Assembly (NCBI GenBank): GCA_033239005.1
Contig: BSQZ01000006.1
Span: 5,883,501-5,947,500 of the forward strand
Direction of reading: 5' to 3'
DNA length: 64,000 nucleotides
Source: Lamellibrachia satsuma
Lineage: Eukaryota > Annelida > Polychaeta > Sabellida > Siboglinidae
Shown: piece by piece, positions 50,001 to 59,900 of the stretch
Position numbering within the stretch: the stretch's first letter is position 1
Layout: each line of letters opens with the position of its first letter
The notes under the pieces: generated by a model
Database searches by the model: none
Seen by the model: the letters and a program-made list of their open reading frames with translations, nothing else
Told to the model about the DNA's origin: nothing
Program-made: the position numbers and the translations under genes

Positions 50001-51659
50001 TAACTAATTTAGTTCTTACCACATCACTAGAGTGACATGAAATGATGGCGCATTTAAAATGCTACAACTCCTAAAGTATTGCAATGCGCATGATAAAAGT
50101 TTCAGTGATTATTGCCAAATATGTATGCTTAGAAAAAAATCAACAAAATATGAGGTTACATGATTTTGCTAGGTCAGGTCAAAGATTAAAAAACGCAGTG
50201 TTTTTAACATTCTTGTTTGTGTTTTATTGTCTACACAGATATACATTTATCAGTTTTAAAATGACACCAACATCACATCTGTAAGTTACCTAGGAGAGGA
50301 GTTATAACACCTGGAAGGTCGTTGGGTTGTTGAGGTCAGGTCAAACTTTGATGACCTCTATCTCTGTAAAGGAAGGTCATATTGACCTGAAATTTGGGTG
50401 GGAACATTGACTCAAGAACATAAACTAACACACCAAATTTGGTCGTGCAAATTTCACCCTGTTGATTGATTTGGCATGGAATGCCCCTACAGTCATACAT
50501 CACAATTCAGTTTACTACAAAACATGAATAAAAAAACGGCACCATACATATATACATATATACATGAAACAATACAAATTCAAGACATTTTAGAGATATC
50601 ATTCAATAATGCACAAAACATACCTGCTTGCTCTAGTAGCTCCGTAACTTTTTGGGCGCAGTAAATTTCTATTTTCTTGGCGATGTCTGGATTGCTGGGG
50701 TTGAGACTGGTGTCACACAGAACAATGTCCTCCATATAAAACGGCCTTACAGTCGTCAGGGGAAGCTTGTGCAACTTGAAGTTCCTGTTGTTGACGTACA
50801 ACAGACCAACGTGTTTTGCCTTGGACTCGCCTTCGATAAGCGATGTAGCAACAGAGCTACCGGGCTGGGTAACGTAAAAGTTCTGCACTCCATTCCACAC
50901 GGGCGTGATCTTACACTCGTGTTCGTGACCCCAGAACACAAGGTCAATGAAGTCATCGAGGAACTGTTCGGGGATGTAGTTTGTTGCGCTATGCTTGGTT
51001 CGGTTCTGATGCAGAACAAACAGGTTGAACCAGTCTTCCTGACTTTCCTTTGGCCGAAGCATTGTCACTTTCTTGTGAACAAACAGACGGTGAAGACGTT
51101 CGTCTCTCAGAGCTCCGAGGCCGTACAACGCCAGTTTTGTTTCACCCTTCTGCAGCAATAGTGGACTCACTTCGATCTTCTCTAATGACTCGTTCTTGCC
51201 GAAGTAGTTTACTAAGCCAGCAGCGCTCAACAAGTCAAGCGAACACAAGTTGCCCTGTCCGGCTGGGTCGTCATGGTTACCATGTATGGAGAACACTGGG
51301 TAAGCCACATTGAGGTTCGGATCTTCGTAGTTAACGGTTGGGAATTGGGTGTGGCCAAAGTTGAGTGACGGATCACTAAGGAATTCCACCTGACACGGTT
51401 TATCTCCGAGGCAGTACTTACGCAGCAGAGACAGACAACCGTGCATTGTCTTTCTGGACGGTTTGTTATCGTGAAACAGGTCACCTCCTAACAGGACAAA
51501 GTCTACATCATTCTTCTGTGCCAGAACAAGTATTTCTTCAAATGTGACGAGGGAATCATTGCCTCTGATTGGATCTTTCTCCTGGTAGCCAAGGTGACAG
51601 TCGGTAGCCAGTAGAATCTTCATCGTGTTATGTTCGTCCTCTGAAGAATTGGGCGCCAT
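39710..51659 (-). CDS. MRE11: MRE11 double-strand-break repair nuclease (complete, 7 coding exons)
   Basis: Manganese-dependent nuclease of the MRE11-RAD50-NBS1 complex; acts in the nucleus in DNA end sensing, resection and checkpoint signalling. Coding exons in transcript order: 51659-50624, 48948-48852, 48276-48182, 43633-43536, 42228-42109, 41005-40632, 39908-39710 (stop TGA at 39712-39710). Phases match throughout, giving 672 residues against about 708 in human. All phosphoesterase motifs are present: D20 and H22 in ATDCHLG, GGDLFH, HGNHDDP, LHQNR, WGHEHE. I chose the ATG at 51659 (MAPNSSED) because it places D20/H22 as in human; an in-frame ATG 27 bases upstream would add nine residues. 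The C-terminus has an RG-rich (GAR) stretch and ends in RRKR. It is convergent with the dynein gene. Confidence 0.96.
39909..40631. other. MRE11 last intron
   Basis: Holds a 137-codon plus-strand frame (40084-40497) without recognisable domains, and short inverted words gctaatacc (40003) and ggtattagc (40499) that might bound a small element. Confidence 0.5.
41025..41325 (+). mobile_element. SINE-like element
   Basis: Central block ggccatttcgttcacccc and agctatataaatcagttcctgg resembles the core of the SINE at 56710-56770; ends ggactgggtactgcgctata and tacctttttacctttat. Flanked by the MRE11 intron. Confidence 0.6.
41326..42108. other. MRE11 intron without recognised content
   Basis: AT-rich; nothing supportable. 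Confidence 0.5.
42109..48948 (-). CDS. MRE11: MRE11 exons 2-5: capping domain end and RAD50-binding region
   Basis: Exons 48948-48852, 48276-48182, 43633-43536 and 42228-42109. They encode [30 protein letters not shown], a shortened linker, [10 protein letters not shown] and [20 protein letters not shown]. All line up with vertebrate MRE11, including the RAD50-contact helices. The acceptor of the first lies within a tandem array whose unit contains the acceptor. The intron 43634-48181 holds a hAT element and a 25-bp array of over 90 copies. Confidence 0.93.
43075..43440. mobile_element. Tol2/hAT-like MITE remnants
   Basis: Dense gtaaaagtac, tacttgagtaaaagta and tactttgttacaagtaga words, and a start cagtgttggtacttcgttac, resemble terminal regions of Tol2-group hAT MITEs. 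No target duplication could be confirmed. Confidence 0.4.
43822..45186. mobile_element. hAT-type element with perfect 8-bp target duplication
   Basis: Flanked by CATTATGA at 43814-43821 and 45187-45194. Termini CAGGGTTCGAATTTAGC and, inverted, TAGGGATATAACTTAGC. Subterminal gggtctgtggg / gggggtccg and gggcccccag / ggacccttgg words are partly inverted. No transposase recognised. It contains a 24-bp minisatellite (44690-45058). Confidence 0.85.
44690..45058 (+). repeat. 24-bp minisatellite inside the hAT element
   Basis: Fifteen units of ggaaataaacagg-ggatggcaaaaa type (g/a variants). All frames are open because 24 is divisible by three. Confidence 0.95.
45812..48145 (+). repeat. 25-bp minisatellite, about 93 copies
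   Basis: Unit catgtaccagtgcacgttct-tacag. Variation is concentrated at two positions: gcacg/gcatg/gcaca and cagtgc/cagcgc. The absence of stops in any frame of the unit yields a 521-codon artefact frame. Lies in the MRE11 intron 43634-48181, 37 bases from the exon. Confidence 0.97.
48936..49168 (-). repeat. Minisatellite spanning the acceptor of MRE11 exon 2
   Basis: Minus-strand units of ctgttgtagagatggatcac, with a/g variation. The true acceptor is gttgtag and the exon starts AAATGGATCGCAG. About nine units, some with a doubled gttgt. Confidence 0.88.
49170..50491 (-). mobile_element. DNA transposon with about 165-bp inverted termini
   Basis: Left end 49170-49340 (cagggacattccatatcaaa, aacttggtgtgttcat, accttcctctccagagatag, agtttgacctgacc) is matched by the inverted right end 50305-50491. 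Inside, minus strand, is a transposon-encoded protein fragment. Sits in MRE11 intron 1. Target duplication not clear (TA possible). Confidence 0.8.
49340..49700 (-). pseudogene. Transposon-encoded protein fragment
   Basis: One open minus-strand frame reads [55 protein letters not shown] and [19 protein letters not shown], then ends. This resembles a family of metazoan repeat-encoded proteins with (V/T)(A/G)DF-x-NxxFV-QDE and HW-x-xxQATIHPF patterns, recognised from memory; the superfamily name is not certain. Truncated on both sides. Confidence 0.6.
50624..51659 (-). CDS. MRE11: MRE11 exon 1: phosphoesterase and capping domain
   Basis: A single 1036-bp exon codes residues 1-345: the entire calcineurin-like phosphoesterase core and much of the capping domain ([24 protein letters not shown]). 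No intron interrupts this block although the rest of the gene is split into small exons. The donor reads G/GTATGT on the minus strand at 50623-50622. The upstream flank 51660-51750 would be the 5' UTR or core promoter; I see no TATA box. Confidence 0.95.
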
Positions 51660-51749
51660 GGTTGCTGCGACCACTAACAGACACATAAGTTATAATAACA
51701 GTTATTTATTAAAACAGTTTTGTTTTAAGTTTAAAAAACAAAAAAATGT

Positions 51750-53190
51750 CCATAGAATTTGGCAGGCTTAATCTTTCTTACAGGTTCTTACAGGTCTTCT
51801 TCTGGCTATTAGGCTGTACTGCCTCTTATGCCAGCTCTCGCGTTTATCGTCAGTTCAGATTGAGCGCATGCATCTGACGGTTTCCAGGATAGGGGTGGGG
51901 CAGTGTAATCTAGTTTGACTGGATGATTTTGCCACAACTTGTCTATTTTCCTCTCAAAGGACTGTACCGATGGAGCCCCTACCACAGACTGTGGGAGGCT
52001 GTTCCATAAATCTGTGCATCGGTGTATAAATGAGTTTTTTTTATGTTTAATCGACATCTTTCTTTAAATATTTTTAGGTGGTGCCCTCTCATATCTGATT
52101 CATTGTCCCTCAATGTCACAAAATTGGATGAGACAGCTGCATCATATTTCTCTGTTAGGATTTTATATAGTTCAATCATTTCTCCTCTGAGGCGACGGTA
52201 TGCTAAAGTTGGTAATTTCACTTTCCGTAAACGTTCTTTATACTCAATGTCTTTGAAACCCGGAATTAATTTGGTGGTTGCTCTACGCTGAACATTTTCA
52301 AGAGATGCGATATGCTTCTTTAGGTGTGGAGACCATATTTGATCAGCATATTCGATATGTGGGCGGATAAGAGACTTAAAAATTGTAGAAAAAACTGCTC
52401 ATCCATGTGATCGAAAGTTTGGCGAATTATCCCCATAAGCGAATTGGCTTTATTTATTTTTTCTGACATATGTGCCTCAAAGTTAATGGATGAATCGAAA
52501 GTGACTCTGATATCTTTCACCTTGTCTGTGCTTGTAATTGTTATGTGTTCAGGTCCCAGTGTGTATCCGTCATTTCTTATGCTTGATAGTCCAATTCTAA
52601 TATGGCTGCATTTATTTGGGCGAAATTTTAAGAGTGATGTGTTTGTCCATTGTCCGGCGAGGATAAGATCTTGTTGCAAACTTGTGCAGTCCTCTTCAGT
52701 GTAGATTGCATGAAAGAGCTTCATATCGTCTGCGAATAGGAATAGCTTAGAGCTCTTAATAACTTCTGGTAAATCATTTATAAAGATCACAAATAGCAGA
52801 GGGCCAATCACTGATCCTTGTGGTATACCACTGGTGACCTCCTGCCAAGATGAGAATGAGTAGTTAACTCTAATGCGTTGACTTCTGTGGGACAACATAG
52901 CTGCAACCCAGTCTAGAATTTTTCCCTTGATTCCATAGCTCCGGAGTTTCCCTATAAGTCGACGATGTGGAACCTTGTCAAACGCTTTCATAAAGTCACA
53001 GTAAACTACATCTATACATCCACCATTTTCTAGTGTCTCGGTCCAGGAGGCAAGTACTTTTAGTAGTTGGAGAACTGTGGAGCGACCCTTAAATTAATAA
53101 AACCAAATTGTTTGTCACTCAACAGGTCATTATCTTTCATGTGTTCAGTGACAGTGGCTCTGATTATTTGCTTAATTTTTGCAACTTTTT
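51750..53190 (-). mobile_element. CR1-like LINE fragment between MRE11 and CFAP96
   Basis: Minus strand reads IIRATVTEHMKDNDLLSDKQ, MKAFDKVPHRRL, SGIPQGSVIGPLLFVIFIND, LFADDMKLF (intact catalytic FADD), then LAYRRLRGEMIELYKILTEK, KRCRLNIKK-like text and FIHRCTDLWNSLP, APSVQSFERKIDK. 5'-truncated and with at least two frameshifts (about 52320 and 52050). Its 3' end faces MRE11. Confidence 0.88.
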
Positions 53191-53948
53191 TCTTGAGATA
53201 TACCTCTTTAAGAAAAAAAACTTACAATAACATCTCGGACCATGAACATTCCGGCCACTTGTTTTACCTGAAAGTGGCCAGTTAAAGTAGAACTAGAAAT
53301 GCTGAATGGCCGATATTAGTCTTAAAGAGCACGGGATGATTTGCGACGAAGTGACAGCTATTACATGGAATGTACATGTAATGTCAAATGGATGCAACTG
53401 TCCGAAAACATACCTCTACAGATCAACGCACAAGTTCAATTATATTTTAGGGCTTTACACACCCTGTTTGTTCTCTACTTTGGGAACTGTCAAAAACTAA
53501 TCCTTCCCGCCAGACGGCGGCTACACGCAACTTCCGGTATACGGAATTGCGGGAAATGAAGCCGCCTTCTCCAAGGAGATTATTGTCAACAACGACATAA
53601 CTACAAGGCAGGTGTCTCCAGATTCAGCTTCTTTACGAAACTCACATGCAGTTTTATTCGATATTGTAGCGTAGACCAGATGTAGTAGTGGTACTAGTAA
53701 TAAAATTCGATTGCCGTGTTGTGTTGCAGATAGCTGCCCAGAAACTTGAGCAAGACACCTGCTGGATTGAATTGATCCTTGGAATATGCACCTTTGGCTT
53801 TGATTTTGCCGTCTGTGCGTTAGTAACCTGTAAAAGTGAGGGACACATAACCAACCACAAACATTCCTTGCAAATTCAAGGTGGTTGGTGACCAGCCACA
53901 TCCAGTTTAGTTTTCCTATAAGACACATCTCAATAAGAGATAGACAAG
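53191..53948. promoter_or_regulatory. CFAP96 5' flank
   Basis: Probably includes the CFAP96 promoter and 5' UTR. At about 53525-53600 a plus-strand frame reads PVYGIAGNEAAFSKEI, faintly like an RNase H motif. No TATA box is evident. The role is inferred only from position. Confidence 0.35.
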
Positions 53949-56900
53949 ATGGGGAAAGGCAGCGGCAATGAGGGGGTGGATTCGAAAGGCTTCACAAAAA
54001 CGGACATGGAGCGGATGGGCATCTTCAACGAGATGGGGTACATTACCATTGGTGACAACTATAAAAGCAGTAGATCATGTAAGTATAAGGAATTCTGTAT
54101 TTTCTGAGGTAACTCATCTATAGTTGCACTTATTTTTTCTTATTAAATCTTGTTGCATTTTTTTTTATTATATAATCTTTTCGGAACAAGTTTTAGCTTT
54201 GAAGCTTACAAACTTGATGTGTGTGCATGACTGCATATACACTCCTGCTGAAAGAACAAAGTGATATGTGCAGGCCTGGATATTTGGGAGAACGGGAAAA
54301 TCTTACAGTGATTGTGTGTGAAGGAGTGCAATTTAAGGAAACAAAAGTTGATTATAGGGTGTACTCTGCTTAACAGAATCAGCTACTTAATAAAATAAAA
54401 TTATACTATCTACAATTTTATTTATAGCTTTTATCAAATTATATTATAATATATATTTACATACAAAATAAATTGGGCAGGATAGAATAATTTCCTGTTT
54501 CCGCTGTATTAAAATGCACCAGTTAAGAGTCAGCCGCTTAACAGAATCAAATTGCGCTGACTTGAAGTGATTTTGTTAAGTGGAGTCGAAGTGTACTAAA
54601 GTATTCCTGTTTCAAACTGCAATGCCTAGAGTAGAATATACATTCTGATAACTATAATTTTTTTACCATGTTAATCAGTGCATTAGTATGCATTTACATA
54701 TAATGCCCTTTCCATTACTGTGATGTTCAATGTATTTCCCACAAATAAATAAATTGCATTTCCTCATTCATCTACTGAATTGAGTGACTGCTTCCAATGC
54801 AGTTTCCTTCAATGATGCTGCTTCAAAGGGCAAACAGATGCTACCTGGTGGTAGTAAAGAGCGATCAGCACTGCAGCATGGCTACTTCGATGAAACGTTT
54901 AAACGAGTAATGGAAGGGGAGGGCTACAGTGATCCAATCAGAATGCGCAGACTACAACGTCGCAAAGCAGCAGCACTGGACATTGGAAAACCATTTATGC
55001 CCAGCAATGGTGATAAGTTGATGTAGGTTTCTTCTGGTACAAATGTTCATGTAGAACCAATACTGCTTATGAATGGGTCCTTTGTTTTTAGTTGGATATT
55101 TAGATATTTGGTTTAAAATTTTACTTAGAATGTTTTCTTTTAATTTGTTTACTTGTTATGTTTTGAAAGTCAATCCAGATTTCACAATCTATCAACGAAT
55201 AAAACTTTCTCTAAACAAGTCAAATATCGAGGCGGGTCGATATGTTTCAGCATAAATGGATCCATGTTAGAAAGTAGAGTATTGTTAAAAAGCCTACATG
55301 TAGTAGTTGTGTACATACATGTCCTTTGTTATATCTTAAATGTTGAAAAAAAAATATTTCGCCAACAATGTTTTTTGTATCGCCACACAAAACAAACTTT
55401 TGGGCTATCATGTGTATGGAAAATGCATTTTTCCAAAATGTTTAGAACATGAGTTTTTCCAAACCAAGTATGTAATAGTATGTATTACCTGTACACTGCA
55501 AGATTTTTAGTTAAATAAAGGGTGTTTGTGAAACAGGAAATGTTTTGGTGAAATGACATGTTAATAGCTGAAGAGCAATGACTAAAATTAATCAAATGTG
55601 TCATGACAGAAGAGCATATCCTGTTCCTTGAAATGATGAATTTACACATTTGTACAATTTGACATGAGTAAAATCTGCATTTATTTTATACAAGAAAATA
55701 CATTTTACTGCCAACAAGTTATAAACATAATAAAACTGATATTACCTTCTTCCCCTTGTGGGGTGGTGGCCACATCACTTAATCTGTTCCGCCCTCTCAA
55801 TGATTTGTCGCCATTGATCACTATCTTTGGGATCTCTCTTAACACTAACCCTCCATCTTAATTTCGGTCTTCCTCTTCTCTTTCTATCACACTCTTCTGT
55901 CTTCCATAACTATATATAACTATTATAAAAGCTCCTTGACTAGATTGACATTCCGGTTTCTTGGAATGTTAATTTTGGTGTAATTTGTACCTGTCAAGAA
56001 ACTGTGGTTAAAATGTTTAAAGACAGATCCACGATTTCTTGAAGAGTAAAAATTGTGTCAACATATTGTAAAATATCTCTAGTACATGTTTCTTTTATGA
56101 ATACTATAAACATGCTTCATAGCTTACAAGCTTTGTATATTTTGTGCAGTTTTTAATTACCTTAACTTAATAAAGCGGCAATTATATTATCATTGGTTTA
56201 TCGTTTGCTTAGGTCAGGATTGGGCAGCTATTATGGAACAATTGGTGGAACGGTGCCCTACTTCAACCCGATGGGGCGACAGCTCAAGCCAAACATGCCA
56301 ACGGGAAAGAATGTGCAAACAAACCCTGGGAAAAAGGGCACTGGTTATGGGTAAGTAACCACACAAATCGGACATTGGTAATGTGGAGTGAAGGGTGATG
56401 GTTTCAAACTGAGGGATGTAGAGGAATGATCATTGATGGTGGGTTGAAAGTTTAGGAAGGAATTGCACTCCACAAACTTGGTGAAGCAGGGGAGCATTTC
56501 ACTAAGACTACGACATAAGGAAAATCTCATCCATCATAAGCTAATGATCGAAATTTCCATCATAAACTCCACAGTGTGCACAATTGGGCAAAATAAATAG
56601 AAAAGTTGTCCAAAGGTAGCTGGGGCAGCCGTGGCCTAGTGGTTAAGGTGTTGGACTCTAAATTCAATAGTTGCGAGTTCAAGACCCACACTGGTCACGG
56701 TTCGTTTTCGAAGCTTAGGCAATTTCGTTTACCCTACTTTGCCTCAGTCCACTCAGCTGTAAATGAGTACAAACACTGTTTGGAAGGTACCTGCGATGGA
56801 CTAGTGTCCCGTCCAGGAGAGTCGGTATAACTGCACTCTTAAGTTGCTTCGCACTATAGAAACCAGGTTTAAGCACTGGCCATATAAGCCTTCATGGCTT

Positions 56901-59900
56901 CCTAAGGCGTAATGCCTGGGGGATGACTTTACCTTTACCTACCAAAGGTAGCTGATAATATGATCCATCAAACACTTTTTAACTACATTTGACTGATTTG
57001 CTCACTGGGTGAAGAGAAAAAATTTCATTTTAAAAACGAAGATGCCGTGTCACAGAGGACACAATTTCCGTGACACACCGGTGACGTGTTGTTTTGACAA
57101 GTGAAATTTTGACAGTTTTCAATAACAAAGCTCACGGAGAGCGACAACAACATTAACCAAAGTTGTGTCATCAAGCAGGCATGGGGCAATTAACTTGAAA
57201 AAGTTAATTATTTAAATTACAATTAATTCAGAAATTATTAAATTAAATCAACCTTACACATTTCTCAAGTGAATTAAATTAACCTCCCAAAGTCGTCTTC
57301 AATTAAATTAAATTAACAATTAACTTTAATTCAATTAACAATTAAATTATGTTTTGGTAGAAATGCAGATTACATTCATATGGAACTGTTTTGTAAGTTT
57401 GATACAAGTCATCAATAAACTAATAATATGCTAATTGTTATTGTTTACACATTTTATAACAGTTCTAAAATCACAAGTAGGTTACAGTTATGACAGGACA
57501 GCGTTCATATACATTGATGGAATTATTTGACTTTTTACATCTGAAGAACATTATTATTATCATCACACAAATCTGAACATTATTGTTGACTTGTAAAAGA
57601 AATTAGGTTTCCCCTTTATACACTAGCATTTAAATATTTATACACATTTTTATCACTTGGACTGACTTGCTTTTGATTCAAGTTGGCGTTGTAAAAAGAT
57701 CCCAAACTTAAACTATTTTACATTTGTCTGCATGTTATATGTACACTTGCATATATACAGAAGAAATATAGAAACATAGTCTAATGCATTGGTCCACTTG
57801 GCTGCAAGTTGCCAGCCCAAAATGTTTACTTTAGACAGAGATTTGCAGAAGCCACCATTTGCCATCAACTTATCACACTACCAGAGGACATTCTATTGTC
57901 TAGGCCTTCCCTCCACTTCACAGGTGCCTAAATGACCAGCCCACCCCAGATGTGCTCTGTGATGTTCTCCCTCCCATTCCCACATGCCTGAACCTGATCT
58001 CTCTCGGGCTTCTTCCTATCTTCTGATTAAAAGCGCTGATCGTCGAAGGCACAAACGAACCAGCATATCTTTTCATTCTAGCCCTATGCACCCTAAATCA
58101 TTCGTTACGTTCAATGATTCTGTTGTCAAAATCCGCCTTCAGTGGGTGCGTGTCGTCATGAAGTATGTCTGTCAGTTTGTTTGTCAGTCGTCCCTGGTAG
58201 TATGTGTCAAACCTGTCCCGTTTTTGCCTACAACACTTTTCGCCTTCTTTACAATCTTATCCAGTCTGTCCCTATCCTGCTTTGAGATATTTTCACCCCA
58301 GCAGATACAGCCAAAATGAGCACTTAATTGAGAGTTAATTGGAAATTATTAAATTAAATTAACCCCTTTTGGTGAAGTTAATTAATCAAATTAACTAGGT
58401 TAATTAAATTAACAATTTAAACTAACCCATGCCTGTCATCGAGTATACCAATATGAAGGTTATGGGTGTACATATTTTGGTTAGACATATAAAAAAATTG
58501 TCTTAAAATCGCGAAGATGACTTGTCAACATCAGTGCTATTCATCGCTCACATTTTGAAAACTTATTTGACTAAAAAAACTGGATCTCTTCGTGAAATTG
58601 GAGTCAAGATAATATGCAGTGTTTTTAAGTGCGTTTCTATGATTTATTCTTAGTGAAACGCAATTTTCAGTTTTGATCATAGCTAAGGAGCGAAGTAAAT
58701 TTTTAAGGGTGAAATTGTGCTTAAGAGCTCATAAGAATGTTAGTGAAACAGTACCCAGATTTTGAACAAATCTGTATTGTGGTATTATCACATTCTTGAA
58801 GTTTTGTTTTCTGTTTATAAATGTTTTTGATTTGTAAATATTTTTTGTTTTCGATTTATTTATTAATATTTATATATAAAATGTTACTATTCAATCAGTG
58901 CCAACTGTGTCATAGAAATAAATCAAATTTATTAAACATGTCACATCATTAACTCTTGTTTGACACAAATTTGTTTCTGTGTGACAGCTAGGCTATTAGG
59001 TGTGACTTAACCAACATTCATGTATTTTAACTTTGCACAAGTATTCTGTGTATGTTCTCATCTTGCAGATATGTTGGTGTAACGATCAACAATTACCAAT
59101 CACACGCAGCAGAAGATTATGAACGCACAAAAAAACTGGCTAAGGTATGTATTAATCTAAGCTTTTGAGAGTCTGAAGCACACGCAAATGCATTCGTATT
59201 TGACTTCTTTTCATAAGATGACATTTGGTACATATAGACTACCTACCAATAGCTCTAAAATGATGCTAGTTTTAAGATTAACATAGTGGCCACATATCGA
59301 TTTACTGCTATATATATATTTTTTTTCTGATTTCAGAAGGGTATTCCTCCATAACTAATACACGCATACCCGGTAATTGTGATATTTGTAGATTATACAA
59401 CCAATGGGGTGGACTTAGCTACTACAAAAAAAGTTCAAGCTTCTATGTGCATTATTCCATGAGATAATGGAAAATGAATGTAGCACCAAAATGACGGCTA
59501 TAAATTTCTACACCTCCTATGCATAGTAAAATGGCCAATTCTCAGAAACTACTTGGAATACAGAGTCCAACCTTCAGATGTGCTCATGGTTGAGGAATAT
59601 TTGTTAATGATTTGAAGTGAATCTAAGACCAAAGGTGCACAAGGCATCCTGTGATGTGAGATGGATTGACCCATAAAATAAAAGTAGCTTCTGAAAAAGA
59701 ATTAGACCGTGGATGCAATAACATAATAAATGAATGGAATATCATACATTAATTTAAGCTTACAATACCCAGGGGCGTATTTGGGGGGACCATTAGGCCA
59801 TGCTCCCTTTGGCAATTTTTTTACTGTTTTACTACGTGGTAACTTAGGTGACTAGGCTTTGGCCTCCCCTTTGTGAAATCTTAGATATATCACTAACAAC

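Noticed and set aside
53521..53928. 135-codon minus-strand frame upstream of CFAP96
   Set aside because: No family resemblance; overlaps the CFAP96 promoter side and lacks supporting signals.
54784..55026. Separate small gene starting at 54784
   Set aside because: It is CFAP96 exon 2 (54803-55022) read through its flanking intron; the residues before 54803 do not match the family.
56623..56692. Functional tRNA gene
   Set aside because: Only the A and B boxes and rough arm order remain; it is the head of a SINE with target duplications.
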